This document shows positions 16,535 to 26,136 of a stretch of DNA of 64,000 bases, one piece after another (position 1 is the stretch's first letter; each line of letters opens with the position of its first letter). The notes under the pieces are model-generated. The model did no database searches, was not told the DNA's origin, and worked only from the letters and a program-made list of their open reading frames with translations. The stretch comes from Cerina sp048266425 (GTDB lineage Bacteria; Bacteroidota; Bacteroidia; Flavobacteriales; Flavobacteriaceae). The DNA is taken from assembly GCA_048266425.1 (NCBI GenBank), contig JBLWZN010000011.1, positions 1 through 64,000 of the forward strand, in the 5' to 3' direction. Both the position numbers and the translations under genes were made by a program.

Positions 16535-17905
16535 TTATCCTTCTTTTTCCAAACGTTCCTGTTCCCTACTTTCTGACAACCTTCTTTCAATAATGGGCTC
16601 TATCAATGTTTTCCGGGCATTCGATTTTACGAAGGGATAAAGCTCCAGCTCATCCTTCATCCGATCGTGCTTATTTTGATATTTATTGGAGCCTACCAAC
16701 ACTTCTTGTGCTTCATCAAACCTTTGCTGTTCCCTTTGTGCGCTTTCCTTGATCTTTTTCTGAAGGGTGTGGTTCTTTAGCTGGACCAAAAACCCGCCCC
16801 CCGTTTCGATTGATTTAAAGAGTTCCAAGGCTTTTTCAGCCGATTGACGGGTGAGGGTTTCAATGTAAAAGGAACCGGCGGCTGGATCTTCACCTTGATC
16901 AAAATAGCTTTCGTTCTTTATGATCAACAATTGGTTGCGGGCCATCCTTTCGGCAAATCTGTTGGACTTGTGATAAACAGAGTCGTATGGTAGGTTGAGA
17001 ACCGTATCGGCCCCGCCAAGGATGGCCGACATACATTCCGTTGTTGTCCGGAGCATGTTGGTATTGTAATCGTATAAAGTCTTGTTGCGCTTTGTAGGCT
17101 GGGCGATGATATGGCATTCGGATGAAATCCCATAGTCCGATACCAGGGTGTCCCACAATAACCTCAGTGCCCTTAGTTTGGCTATTTCAAAGAAATAATT
17201 ACCCCCCACGGCCACTTTAAAGGTGATCGATCGAATGGATTTCGCTTCAAAATGATTTAGGTACTCGTTGGCGTGGGCCAGGGAATATGCCAACTGCTGT
17301 ACCATGTTGGCCCCCGCATTTTGATATTGTGTCGCATCTATGCTAAGCGCAGGAATGTCGCATTTATTTAAAATTTCCCCGACGATACGATGGTCTTCAT
17401 TAAGGTTATGGAACCAGTTTCCCGTACGGGTCAAATTGCCTATGATATCGGTGTGAAGCCTAATTTTATGGGGCTTGCCCTTCACAAGGTCACAAATCTT
17501 TTTTACGTATGTGGCCGATAAAAATTGAAGGTCAAATTGTATGGGAATCTGGCTTAAATCGATACCGGTTAAGAGGGCTTCGACAGCAATATCATCCGTA
17601 GGAATCTTAAAAACAAGGCTTTCCGTTCCGTTTTGAACGGCCATTTGTGCCTTTTTATTCGCTTTTATCGCGTCCCCTGCATAAATTTCCTGTGCGGCGG
17701 GCCAGTGCTGGGGCAGGGGGCAGGAATATATGGGCAGCCCTTCCAGATCCTCTGCATGATAAAAGGGTTTTACCTTGATTCCTTCGGGTGATTCCCAAAC
17801 CAGGGTCTCGTTGTAATCGGCACCCTGCAGCCCGTACTGGATCTTTTGTTTCCAAGCTTTGGCGGAAACCTCAGGAAAATCGCTAAAAAGACCAGTCTCA
17901 TTCAT
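16535..17905 (-). CDS. mutA: Methylmalonyl-CoA mutase small subunit
   Basis: A 456-residue partner of MutB. It keeps the mutase TIM-barrel fold (F-K-V-A-V-G-G-N-Y-F-F-E-I-A-K-L-R-A-L-R segment and Y-D-S-V-Y-H-K-S, then D-P-A-A-G-S-F-Y-I-E near the barrel end). It lacks the C-terminal B12-binding domain, as is usual for the noncatalytic subunit in this phylum. The start overlaps the end of ftsB by 8 bp, and mutB follows after 10 bp, so the two subunits are coupled in one operon downstream of udk and ftsB. Confidence 0.95.
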   Translation of the reverse strand: MNETGLFSDFPEVSAKAWKQKIQYGLQGADYNETLVWESPEGIKVKPFYHAEDLEGLPIYSCPLPQHWPAAQEIYAGDAIKANKKAQMAVQNGTESLVFKIPTDDIAVEALLTGIDLSQIPIQFDLQFLSATYVKKICDLVKGKPHKIRLHTDIIGNLTRTGNWFHNLNEDHRIVGEILNKCDIPALSIDATQYQNAGANMVQQLAYSLAHANEYLNHFEAKSIRSITFKVAVGGNYFFEIAKLRALRLLWDTLVSDYGISSECHIIAQPTKRNKTLYDYNTNMLRTTTECMSAILGGADTVLNLPYDSVYHKSNRFAERMARNQLLIIKNESYFDQGEDPAAGSFYIETLTRQSAEKALELFKSIETGGGFLVQLKNHTLQKKIKESAQREQQRFDEAQEVLVGSNKYQNKHDRMKDELELYPFVKSNARKTLIEPIIERRLSESREQERLEKEG

Positions 17906-18230
17906 CTTTTTTGTTTTTGATGCTATCCTCGTACTCGATCAGGTAGATTTCCTCGTTCTTTTTCTTTAGATAGTATTTTTCCCTCGCAAATTTCTCCAGC
18001 TCCTTTTTATCGGAAAGGTTATCCAACACCTTTTTGTCCTTGGAAATTTCTTCCTTCAAAAATTCCTTTTGCTTTTCCAGTTTGTTGATTTCTTTTTTCA
18101 GTTCTAGGTGTATCAACAGGGAATTGGTGTCGAAAAACATCATCCATATCACAAAAACGGTGAGCACCAAAACGTACACATTGGTGACAACGCCAAACCA
18201 CTTTTTCTTTCTTAGACTCTTGAGGCCCAT
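17898..18230 (-). CDS. FtsB/DivIC-type septum formation initiator
   Basis: A 110-residue bitopic cell-division protein. A short basic N-terminus (K-S-L-R-K-K-K-W) precedes one membrane segment at about residues 13-33. A periplasmic coiled coil rich in Leu, Lys and Glu follows (about 42-75), then the conserved L-E-K-F-A-R-E-K-Y-Y-L-K-K motif and a short acidic tail. Proteins of this family join the FtsL/FtsQ-type complex at the division site. It starts 6 bp after udk and overlaps mutA, an arrangement common in flavobacteria. Confidence 0.88.
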   Translation of the reverse strand: MGLKSLRKKKWFGVVTNVYVLVLTVFVIWMMFFDTNSLLIHLELKKEINKLEKQKEFLKEEISKDKKVLDNLSDKKELEKFAREKYYLKKKNEEIYLIEYEDSIKNKKDE

Positions 18231-18236
18231 AAATGC

Positions 18237-18845
18237 TTAGGTTAATTTTTCGTTGATAATGGTTCTTACTATATCCACTGCTACGGTATTGTAGCGGTTA
18301 TTGGGGATGATAATATCCGCAAATTCCTTGGTGGGTTCTATAAATTGATCGTGCATGGGTTTTAGGGTGGTCTGATAGCGGTTCAGCACTTCATCCATAT
18401 CCCTGCCCCGTTCGTGAATATCCCTTTTCAGCCTTCGGATAAGCCGCTCATCCGAATCTGCATGGACAAAGATTTTGATATCGAACAATTTGCGGATATC
18501 GGGATGGGTCAGGATCAAAATGCCTTCCACGATCATTACCTTTCTTGGATGTGTAACCAAAGTATCAGTAGTCCTGTTGTGCTTTACAAAAGAATACACG
18601 GGTTGTGCAATGGTCTTCCCATCCTTTAATAGTGACAAATGCTCCGCCAGTAGATCAAAATCAATGGCTTTGGGGTGGTCAAAGTTAATATTTGATCGTT
18701 CCTCATAGGAAAGATGGGAAAGATCTTTATAATAGGAATCTTGGGAAATGACGACCACTTCTTCGTGGGGCAATTCGTTGACAATCTGGTTGACGACCGT
18801 TGTTTTACCGCACCCCGTACCACCTGCAATCCCAATTATTAGCAT
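18237..18845 (-). CDS. udk: Uridine kinase
   Basis: A 202-residue P-loop kinase that phosphorylates uridine and cytidine in pyrimidine salvage. The start is placed at the ATG at 18845, directly before I-I-G-I-A-G-G-T-G-C-G-K-T-T (Walker A); an upstream in-frame ATG would add 17 atypical residues. Further landmarks are Q-D-S-Y-Y-K-D (nucleoside binding), D-H-P-x-A-I-D-F-D and R-R-L-x-R-D-x-x-E-R-G-R (lid). It is the first gene of the udk-ftsB-mutA-mutB operon. Confidence 0.95.
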   Translation of the reverse strand: MLIIGIAGGTGCGKTTVVNQIVNELPHEEVVVISQDSYYKDLSHLSYEERSNINFDHPKAIDFDLLAEHLSLLKDGKTIAQPVYSFVKHNRTTDTLVTHPRKVMIVEGILILTHPDIRKLFDIKIFVHADSDERLIRRLKRDIHERGRDMDEVLNRYQTTLKPMHDQFIEPTKEFADIIIPNNRYNTVAVDIVRTIINEKLT

Positions 18846-19034
18846 GCTTTTTTCTTTTTCCCAAAAATACGGATTTGGAACGAGATTTTCGTTCAAAGAA
18901 CAGGAACTTGCCTTGACCTTTATCTTTTATCTGTACGCGAAATACCTACCTAAAGTTAAACAATAACCACATTCAATCTATTGACCGTCCTTCGGCCTGC
19001 CCCGTGGATAGTAGGTTTCAAGAAATATGTTATT

Positions 19035-19829
19035 TTATTCTTCTAAATCTTTTTTGATGAGAGGGGCCAATTCTTTCCCATATTTATATCCTATCTCATA
19101 GATTTCCAACATTTTGCTCACCGTGAACGTACCGTAATTTTGTAATTCTGGAGGATTGATTACCCAGGTACAATGTTCCAGTTTTCTAATGGACTCATAC
19201 CTATTTGAAATTCTATAAGCCCTATCTGCTACGTCTATAGAACTCACCAATTTATCTTTTGTGATATGGCGTAGGGGACTAACGTATACGCCCAATGTTT
19301 TCTCCGATCTTGCGACTACCGTCTCCGTGGGGAAGTTATTTATGATTCCCCCATCTGAGAATAAAGAATCTTCGATATCTACCGGGGCAAAAATAAAAGG
19401 GAAGGCACAAGATGCCATCAAGGGTTTTAAAATAGGTCCAGACCTAAAGACCCTAGCGTTGCCGCTAATAATATCTGTGGCCATTATATGTAATTCGATA
19501 TCTAAAGATTCAAAAGTCCTGTCTTTAAAATAAGGGTTAAATACACTCAATGTCCTTTCAACATCCATCATACCGGCCTTGGACCAAGCAATGGCCTTTA
19601 TATTGAAAAACCTATTGGTGAGCATAAGATTTAGAACCTCGTCCGATTTATATCCACATGCAAAAAACGCAGCTGCAAGCGCTCCTGCACTGGTCCCTGC
19701 TACTAAACTGGGAGTTATCCCATTTTCCTCCAACGCTTTAAAAACACCAATATGCGCAGCACCCTTAACACCTCCTCCTGCGAGTGCCATACCCAATTTA
19801 TGTTTCTTTAAATCTTGCTTTTCAGGCAT
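19035..19829 (-). CDS. Patatin-like phospholipase family protein
   Basis: A 264-residue serine hydrolase of the RssA/YchK-like patatin group. The oxyanion-hole motif G-G-G-V-K-G is near residue 20, the nucleophile elbow G-T-S-A-G near 45 and the catalytic Asp in S-D-G-G-I-I-N-N near 155. No signal peptide is evident, so a cytoplasmic or membrane-associated acyl hydrolase is likely. It is monocistronic, separated from udk by 189 bp and from anmK by 331 bp. The physiological lipid substrate is unknown. Confidence 0.9.
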   Translation of the reverse strand: MPEKQDLKKHKLGMALAGGGVKGAAHIGVFKALEENGITPSLVAGTSAGALAAAFFACGYKSDEVLNLMLTNRFFNIKAIAWSKAGMMDVERTLSVFNPYFKDRTFESLDIELHIMATDIISGNARVFRSGPILKPLMASCAFPFIFAPVDIEDSLFSDGGIINNFPTETVVARSEKTLGVYVSPLRHITKDKLVSSIDVADRAYRISNRYESIRKLEHCTWVINPPELQNYGTFTVSKMLEIYEIGYKYGKELAPLIKKDLEE

Positions 19830-19865
19830 TTTGATTACGCTTTGATTTTATACTTTTTTGATATT

Positions 19866-19916
19866 AACTGGGCACTACCATTATTTTCGTGGAAATTAAT
19901 TATTTTTTGCCCAGTT
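19866..19916. promoter_or_regulatory. 9-bp inverted repeat upstream of the patatin gene
   Basis: AACTGGGCA (19866-19874) and TGCCCAGTT (19908-19916) are perfect complements separated by 33 bp, beginning 37 bp upstream of the patatin start codon. They could be a split operator or a long-loop hairpin. The rest of the 331-bp gap (to 20160) is AT-rich with no gene I can recognise. Confidence 0.4.
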
Positions 19917-20160
19917 GAAAACGTTTTTGAGTTGAACACCTAGGAAATTTACTCGTTCTAAATTGAGTATATTTTTAGTATTTTGAGCCTTTGTGCCAAT
20001 ATGCATTTAATATTCATACTTAAAGGGAAAAAACCTGAAAGCATTCATGCCGAGGTTATTGACCCTTTTTCTGTGGTATGGACAAGACTGATTTCGAGTC
20101 GTCATCGGTTTGCTTATAGGTGCAGTTATCGACCCATTCGATATCAACTTTAACTTGCCA

Positions 20161-21252
20161 CTAGATGGAAGGTAGGAAAAGTACCCCTCCGGTACAATCC
20201 CTTGTCGCTCCTGTGACCGAGCTAAAGCAATTGATTTTTTCTTCCCATCGCAACACGCCCATCAACGCAAAGATCAAGGCTTCCTTAAAGTCGATCAATG
20301 TTTTGGATGGAACAACCACTTCCACCCCGTCTCCTAATTTTTTTTGCAAAGTGGCTATCAAGAAATCGTTCAGTGCACCTCCGCCGGTTACCAATAAGGT
20401 GCTTGTCGGTTTCTGGGCATGTACCCTCACTTGTGCCGCAATTTGTTCGCAGATATGATGAACGGCGGTGTGGAGCAGGTTCTCCATACTATCTTTGGTC
20501 TCTACTATCAGCGGCACCACTTCTTCCACAAACCATTCATAACCAATGGACTTTGGGTAGGGCAATCGATAAAATTCCAGTCCATTTAATTTTTCAATTA
20601 GGGTCGAATTGATTTTTCCCGAACCTGCCAATTTGCCCCCAGCATCATATTGCAACCGATGTTGTTGGGTGATGTGGTTAAGGACCATGTTGGCCAGGCC
20701 TATGTCATAGGCAATGCGTTTGCCCTGTTTTTCAAAGGAGATATTTGCGATCCCACCAAGGTTGAGACAAAAATCATAGTCGCCAAAGAACAATCGGTCC
20801 CCAACGGGTACTAGGGGTGCGCCTTGACCCCCAAGGGTCACATCGTTGGTCCTAAAATCACAAATAGTCTTAAGGCCGCAGGAATTGGCCAAATGTTGTC
20901 CGGAACCAATCTGAAAGGTAATACCCTTTTGTGGCTGATGGTGGGTGGTATGACCGTGGCTGCACACAAAATCCACCTCCAAATTTTCTTCGGCAACAAA
21001 AGTCCATACCTGTTCCCCCAGCCATGCGCCATACGCATTGTGAAAAATAAGAAGCTCTTCCGCCGTTAAATAGATCGAACTTTGGAGCTTGTCCTGCATT
21101 TTGGAGTCATAGGAAACGCTTTTGGTGTTTTTGATGTCGTAATGCCAACGATCGTCAGTTTGCCAGATATGGCAATAGGCAAGATCCAGGCCGTCCAACG
21201 AGGTGCCGGACATAAGACCGATAATTTGGTAAACTTTAATTTCCTTACTCAT
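20161..21252 (-). CDS. anmK: Anhydro-N-acetylmuramic acid kinase
   Basis: A 363-residue ASKHA-fold kinase that hydrolyses the 1,6-anhydro ring of anhydro-MurNAc and phosphorylates it to MurNAc-6-phosphate. Visible motifs: G-L-M-S-G-T-S-L-D-G-L-D at the N-terminus, H-G-H-T-T-H-H, G-G-Q-G-A-P-L-V-P-V-G-D, N-L-G-G-I-A-N-I-S, V-T-G-G-G-A-L-N-D-F and E-A-L-I-F-A. The usual D-T-G-P-G-N segment reads D-I-G-L-A-N-M-V-L-N, a divergence in the second phosphate-binding loop. It is co-directional with nagZ, 147 bp away. MurQ, which uses its product, is encoded divergently 5 kb away. Confidence 0.93.
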   Translation of the reverse strand: MSKEIKVYQIIGLMSGTSLDGLDLAYCHIWQTDDRWHYDIKNTKSVSYDSKMQDKLQSSIYLTAEELLIFHNAYGAWLGEQVWTFVAEENLEVDFVCSHGHTTHHQPQKGITFQIGSGQHLANSCGLKTICDFRTNDVTLGGQGAPLVPVGDRLFFGDYDFCLNLGGIANISFEKQGKRIAYDIGLANMVLNHITQQHRLQYDAGGKLAGSGKINSTLIEKLNGLEFYRLPYPKSIGYEWFVEEVVPLIVETKDSMENLLHTAVHHICEQIAAQVRVHAQKPTSTLLVTGGGALNDFLIATLQKKLGDGVEVVVPSKTLIDFKEALIFALMGVLRWEEKINCFSSVTGATRDCTGGVLFLPSI

Positions 21253-21399
21253 ATATCGAAGTTGGAATTACGAATGTTCGATGTTTCAAATTTCACAGTT
21301 GCAGAACATAGAACATAGAAAATAGACATTCAACAAGTTTACATCTTTGGTTACTTCCTTTCTATATTCTCTTGTCTGTACTCTTTATTCTTTATGACC

Positions 21400-23001
21400 T
21401 CACGGAGCGATTGTAACAGGTAACCTCCCTTTAGCTCCAAATTTACCCAAAAAATGCGCCCCGGCAAGCATTTGAAAAGTGTCAAAATTTTGATAGGCGA
21501 TGACTAACGATCTAGCTTTTCTAAGATTCAACAAATTCAAAACATACGGATTGCCAAACAAGTAGAGCACTACATTTTTTGTGTCGATGAGTTCTTGGGC
21601 CAATTTCAACTGAGCATCGGTAAGATCAAAGTTATTCTGGGGTTTTACCTTGGGGGGAAACAGGGCCAACAGGATATTTTCGGCGCTAATGACGCTGGTC
21701 CTAATTTCTGAAAGGGTACTTTTATCATCCGAAATTGTCGTTATTTCCAGCTCTTCCGAGATCCGATTGAAAAATGCATTGTCGTGATTCCTGCCTATGG
21801 AAATCCCTGTAAAGTCACCTTGCCTGAAGAGGTCAAGGTCCTGGGAATTTCCTTTGCATAAGGTTAGACTTTCATAGGCCAATTTTTTATTCAATTCTAC
21901 TTGTTCCTGATGTGGCCTTATTTTTTCTGGTGTAGCTTGGAAGGCTTTTTCCTTGAGTTTCCATACCCGTTCAAAGCTGGACTCGATTCTGTTCCGTGGG
22001 GCATTTTTCAGGATGGTTTCCAGGCCTTCGTCCACATGTTCCGCAAAACAAAGGATGTCATTGCCGGCATCGAAGGCCAGCCATTCCAGTTCTCCCTTTG
22101 AGGGATAGAGTTTGGATACGCTGTGCATGTTCAGGGCATCGGAAATGACTACTCCATCAAAACCGAGTTCATTTCGCAAAAGGCCTGTAATGACTTCCTT
22201 GGAAATACTCGTGGAACCGGTTTTGCCATTTGCCAACGTAGGAACGGACAAATGGCCTACCATGACGGAATCGACCCCATTTTTTATCAATTCGATAAAG
22301 GGATATAACTCATTCCCGTACAATTCTTCTTTGGATTTACCGATAACAGGAAGCCCTAAATGCGAGTCCGTGGCCGTATCCCCATGGCCCGGAAAATGTT
22401 TTATGCTGGTTAGTATGCCTTCTTGTTGCATCCCTTTTGTATAGGCGATGGCCTTTTCCGTGACGTTCCTCTTGTCCTCCCCAAAAGATCGGTACCCAAT
22501 TACGGGATTGTTGGGATTGTTATTGATATCCACTACAGGGGCTAAATTCCAATGGATACCTGCTTCCCGACAGTCCCTCCCAATGTTCCGGCCTACTTCA
22601 AAGATCAAATCGGAATTATCCTGGATCGCCCCCAGCGTGATGGCGTATGGATATTGGGGCGTGTTCTCTATGCGCATGGCAAGTCCCCATTCGGCATCGA
22701 TACTGATCAGCAAAGGATACTTTGCGGCCTTTTGGTAGCGGATGATCAATTTTTTTAGGGTTTCCAGACTGTTCTGGTTGTATATCACCTTTTTCTTTCC
22801 TTCAAAGTTGGTAGCGGCACTGGCCCTGCTATGGAAAAAACAGAGTCCGCCAATGCAGTTTTTTTTGATAAGGTTCTCTAGGGTTTGTATCTCTTCCTCG
22901 CTATCGTTGATAAAGGCCGCTGGCATAAAAAATTGACCCACCTTTTCCCTTGGTGACAGCGTATTTTGGGCTTCCGTATAAGATAGGGTGTTATAGTTCA
23001 T
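21400..23001 (-). CDS. nagZ: Glycoside hydrolase family 3 beta-N-acetylglucosaminidase
   Basis: A 533-residue cytoplasmic enzyme that removes GlcNAc from GlcNAc-anhydroMurNAc fragments. The start is placed at the ATG at 23001 (M-N-Y-N-T-L-S-Y), overlapping the permease stop by 11 bp; seven more residues are possible. The motif K-H-F-P-G-H-G-D-T-x-x-D-S-H contains the Asp-His dyad specific to NagZ-type GH3 enzymes, and the nucleophile Asp lies in V-I-S-D-A-L-N-M. A C-terminal domain of about 190 residues follows, longer than in E. coli NagZ (341 aa). No signal peptide is seen. The neighbours place it in peptidoglycan recycling. Confidence 0.92.
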   Translation of the reverse strand: MNYNTLSYTEAQNTLSPREKVGQFFMPAAFINDSEEEIQTLENLIKKNCIGGLCFFHSRASAATNFEGKKKVIYNQNSLETLKKLIIRYQKAAKYPLLISIDAEWGLAMRIENTPQYPYAITLGAIQDNSDLIFEVGRNIGRDCREAGIHWNLAPVVDINNNPNNPVIGYRSFGEDKRNVTEKAIAYTKGMQQEGILTSIKHFPGHGDTATDSHLGLPVIGKSKEELYGNELYPFIELIKNGVDSVMVGHLSVPTLANGKTGSTSISKEVITGLLRNELGFDGVVISDALNMHSVSKLYPSKGELEWLAFDAGNDILCFAEHVDEGLETILKNAPRNRIESSFERVWKLKEKAFQATPEKIRPHQEQVELNKKLAYESLTLCKGNSQDLDLFRQGDFTGISIGRNHDNAFFNRISEELEITTISDDKSTLSEIRTSVISAENILLALFPPKVKPQNNFDLTDAQLKLAQELIDTKNVVLYLFGNPYVLNLLNLRKARSLVIAYQNFDTFQMLAGAHFLGKFGAKGRLPVTIAP

Positions 23002-24265
23002 CCGGACTTGATTTTTTGCCATAGTCGGCGGGGTACTTTAAAAATTTAAGTAAAAATAGACTGGGCAAGGCTGCAACGACCACCCATACGAAAAATCCGT
23101 CATATCCCAACCATTCCTGAACGTAGCCGCTAATCATTCCTGGCAACATCATTCCCAATGCCATAAATCCCGTGGCAATGGCATAATGGGACGTTTTGGA
23201 GATTCCCTCGGCAATATAGATAAGGTAGATAAGAAACGCGGCGAATCCAAAACCATACCCAAATTGTTCCATGACCACGGTACCAACAACAGCCACGATA
23301 TTGGTACTCTTGGTAATAGCCAACAGGGCGTACAGGGCATTGGGAATGTTGAGGGAGAGCACCATGGGCAACATCCATTTTTTAAGCCCGTCCCTCGAAA
23401 TTAAAATGCCCCCTAAGATCCCCCCGATCGATAACATGATCACCCCCACGGTACCGTAGATGGTACCGACCGCTTCGGTTGAATAGCCCAATCCACCCAC
23501 TTCAACCTTGTCCAATAAAAATGGGGCCGCCATCTTCACCAGTTGGGATTCCCCTAATCGATACGTAAGGATAAACGCAAGTGCAATGCCGATATTCCTC
23601 TTTTGGAAAAAGCTTTTAAAAACCTGCATAAAACTGGAAGGCTTGGGCTGTACAATGGCCAAGGACGACTCGTATTTTGGGGTGACGAAGAAATTGGAAA
23701 CGGTCAAGATCAGCATTAACAAAGCCGCCGCGATCATGGTAAAGGACCACGCCTTCGTATTGTCCCCGTATTTATTTTCCAAGAATCCGGCAAGGATGAC
23801 GATTAGGCCTTGTCCCGTAATCATGGCCAAACGATAAAAGGTACTTCGCATGCCCACGAAAAATGCTTGTTTTTTTTGGGTAAGTCCCAGCATGTAGTAG
23901 CCGTCGGAAGCGATATCATTAGTGGCCGAGGCAAATGCGGCCATCCAAAAACAGGCTAGGGTGGTGGTAAAAAAGGAATCGGTGGGCAAGCTGAGTCCGA
24001 CCCCCAAAAGTGCCAAGGAAATAATGAGTTGCATGGTGAGGAACCAATTCCGCTTTGTACTCTTTAGGTCCACAAATGGACTCCACAAGGGTTTGAGTAC
24101 CCATGGGAGATATAACCAACTAGTGTACAATCCTATATCAGAGTTGCTGATACCCAGTCTTTTGTACATGATCACGGAAACTGTTACTACCAGTACGTAG
24201 GGAATGCCTTGGGTAAAATAAAGGATGGGAACCCATGCCCAGGCCCCTTTGTCTTTATGGATCAT
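22991..24265 (-). CDS. AmpG-like MFS permease, probable muropeptide/anhydro-sugar importer
   Basis: A 424-residue inner-membrane protein with about 12 predicted hydrophobic segments. The N-terminus has the AmpG-type F-T-Q-G-I-P-Y and P-W-V-L-K-P-L-W-S-P-F-V-D signatures. It overlaps the GH10-like lipoprotein gene by 4 bp (ATGA-type junction) and nagZ by 11 bp, so the three are translationally coupled. In the family, AmpG imports GlcNAc-anhydroMurNAc and peptides for NagZ and AnmK. The substrate here is inferred from context. Confidence 0.87.
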   Translation of the reverse strand: MIHKDKGAWAWVPILYFTQGIPYVLVVTVSVIMYKRLGISNSDIGLYTSWLYLPWVLKPLWSPFVDLKSTKRNWFLTMQLIISLALLGVGLSLPTDSFFTTTLACFWMAAFASATNDIASDGYYMLGLTQKKQAFFVGMRSTFYRLAMITGQGLIVILAGFLENKYGDNTKAWSFTMIAAALLMLILTVSNFFVTPKYESSLAIVQPKPSSFMQVFKSFFQKRNIGIALAFILTYRLGESQLVKMAAPFLLDKVEVGGLGYSTEAVGTIYGTVGVIMLSIGGILGGILISRDGLKKWMLPMVLSLNIPNALYALLAITKSTNIVAVVGTVVMEQFGYGFGFAAFLIYLIYIAEGISKTSHYAIATGFMALGMMLPGMISGYVQEWLGYDGFFVWVVVAALPSLFLLKFLKYPADYGKKSSPDEL

Positions 24266-25782
24266 AGTTTGTAATTGAGGTTGATTAATATAGGTTCGCT
24301 TTCACGACCATTCTGGTCCAGAAATGTAATTGCAATATGTTTATTCCCTTGAAGTAATCCTTTTCCCAAGGTAAAGGAATTTTTCCCTTCCAGATCAATT
24401 TTGTCTACCCAGCGATCTAATTTTTTCGACCTGAGCTTCCTTGCATTTCGGGCAGTGTAGATCAAAACGTATTTTGAGGTATCGCCATAGGGCCGGTTTA
24501 GATCAATAGCAAGAATTCCGTCTTCTACCTCAATTCCGCCAAGGCTCGGCCATATTTCAGGGGTTTTATTTATCAAAGGGGAAATAGGGGTAAGGGCGGG
24601 CCGGAAGTAATACTTTTCCTTAAGATATACCAAGACATCCGGATTGTCCTGCATCAAGGATTTGGCACTGAAAAACACATTGCCTTCGATATCCGGATTT
24701 TTCCGGGCCAACAAAATTTGATTTGGCAGTTCTTCTTTTTCGTCCCAGGCCTTGTCCGAATTGTTCCGCACCTTGTAGGCCCCGTTGCCAATATACAAAT
24801 TGGTCCGGGTCTTGTTCTGTGCCCACCAATCCGCAATTTTCCTATGGGAAGCAGCGGGATAGTCCATACTCCAGTAAATTTGGGGTACCAAGTAATCGAT
24901 CCATCCGCTTTGCATCCACATCAGGGGATCGGCGTAGAGATCGTCATAATTGGTCTGTCCCGCTTGGGTATCGGATCCCCTAGGGTCGGTCGACTTGTTT
25001 TTCCAAACCCCAAACGGACTGATGCCAAACTGCACCCAAGGCTTGCGCTCTTTTATCGTTCTGTGAATGTCCAGCACTAGGGAATCAACATTGGCCCTGC
25101 GCCAATCGGCCAAGGATTGCTTGGGCAGGGCATAGGAGGCGTAAGCTTGGGAATCGTCAAACGCTTCGTCCTTGATTTTATAAGGGTAAAAATAATCGTC
25201 AAAATGGATCGCGTCCACGTCGTAATTGGCGACCACTTCGTCCATGATGGTGATGAGATGTTGGCGTACCTCCGGCAAACCCGGATTGTAATAATATTTT
25301 GTGCCATATTTAATCATCCATTCCGGATGAAGGTTATAATCGTGGTTTTTGGCCAGTATTTCCGTGTTTTCATTCATTGTGGCCCGGTACGGGTTAAGCC
25401 AGGCGTGGAACTCCATTCCCCTTTTATGGGCCTCGGCAATCATCCATTCCAAAGGATCGTAGTAGGGATCTGGTGCTTGGCCCTCGACACCGGTAAGGAA
25501 TCGGGACCAAGGGGCTAGTTCTGTCGGATAAAAAGCATCCCCTGCATCCCTTATCTGAACGATGACGGCGTTAAAATTGAGGTGTTGGTAAAAATCCAGG
25601 ATGTCAATGAAGTCCTTTTTTTGTTTCTCCACATTGTCCAGCCCATTCTTGGGCCAGTCTATATTGGCCACTGTGGCGATCCAGACCCCACGGAATTCCC
25701 GTTTTGGCTGGGGAATGTTAGATTTGAAGATCCCACAGGAGGTGAGGGTCAAAAGGAAAATAAAAAGATAGTTTTTAGTCAT
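24262..25782 (-). CDS. GH10-like (GHL10/DUF187) glycosyl hydrolase lipoprotein
   Basis: A 506-residue lipoprotein: the signal peptide ends in L-T-S-C (Cys about residue 16). The mature part starts R-E-F-R-G-V-W-I-A-T-V-A-N-I-D-W-P, the hallmark of the GHL10 family. It continues with A-W-L-N-P-Y-R, N-P-G-L-P-E-V-R-Q and D-A-I-H-F-D-D-Y-F-Y-P, whose acidic residues are likely catalytic. A C-terminal beta-rich domain of about 110 residues follows. Family members act on peptidoglycan-type or amino-sugar glycans. As first gene of the operon leading to the permease, NagZ and AnmK, it probably cuts glycan strands outside the inner membrane. Confidence 0.88.
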   Translation of the reverse strand: MTKNYLFIFLLTLTSCGIFKSNIPQPKREFRGVWIATVANIDWPKNGLDNVEKQKKDFIDILDFYQHLNFNAVIVQIRDAGDAFYPTELAPWSRFLTGVEGQAPDPYYDPLEWMIAEAHKRGMEFHAWLNPYRATMNENTEILAKNHDYNLHPEWMIKYGTKYYYNPGLPEVRQHLITIMDEVVANYDVDAIHFDDYFYPYKIKDEAFDDSQAYASYALPKQSLADWRRANVDSLVLDIHRTIKERKPWVQFGISPFGVWKNKSTDPRGSDTQAGQTNYDDLYADPLMWMQSGWIDYLVPQIYWSMDYPAASHRKIADWWAQNKTRTNLYIGNGAYKVRNNSDKAWDEKEELPNQILLARKNPDIEGNVFFSAKSLMQDNPDVLVYLKEKYYFRPALTPISPLINKTPEIWPSLGGIEVEDGILAIDLNRPYGDTSKYVLIYTARNARKLRSKKLDRWVDKIDLEGKNSFTLGKGLLQGNKHIAITFLDQNGRESEPILINLNYKL

Positions 25783-25794
25783 TCAAGTTATTTT

Positions 25795-26020
25795 TTTTAA
25801 AGCTCCCCTCTTTGGACAAAGAAGGGAATGAATTCCGACAAATCGGAAGAAAGGGGAGTTTGAAATCCCGAACATTGGCCCTGATCAGCAGGTTAAAGTC
25901 TCAAATCCCTTGACTTGTACTTTCAAACCCCGCCCGTACCGGATCGGGCGGGCCTCCGTCTTCTCCGGTCCGCTCGAATCCACCTCCCTTTGGACAAAGG
26001 GAGGAGCTTTTGATTTTGCC
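25795..26020. repeat. Intergenic palindromic repeat cluster
   Basis: CTCCCCTCTTTGGACAAAGAAGGG (first 20 bases from about 25802) and CCTCCCTTTGGACAAAGGGAGG (from about 25983) are two related imperfect palindromes. A third hairpin, CCCGCCCGTACCGGATCGGGCGGG (from about 25927), lies between them. No coding frame is plausible. With the murQ promoter at 26094-26136 this accounts for the 482-bp gap. Confidence 0.7.
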
Positions 26021-26093
26021 CCATAATTTTGAGGGACAAAGAAAAAGATTCATTTTTTTGACTAAAATAGGCCTTTCAAAACATTTTTGGATG

Positions 26094-26136
26094 TTTGTAA
26101 ATTGAATTTATACCTTACTTTTGTTCAAATTTGAAC
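26094..26136 (+). promoter_or_regulatory. murQ promoter with a 14-bp palindromic operator
   Basis: TTTG (26094-26097) and TACTTTTG (26116-26123, TAnnTTTG) are 18 bp apart, a good Bacteroidota promoter. Overlapping its last base is the perfect palindrome GTTCAAATTTGAAC (26123-26136), covering the expected transcription start. That is a typical repressor position. A leader of about 130 nt follows. Confidence 0.65.

Noticed and set aside
14173..16590. mutB as a broken gene or a gene starting at 16590
   Set aside because: All conserved blocks are in one frame, and the extra 22 residues to 16590 would overlap mutA and do not resemble the family. The start at 16524 has a good GGGAG site.
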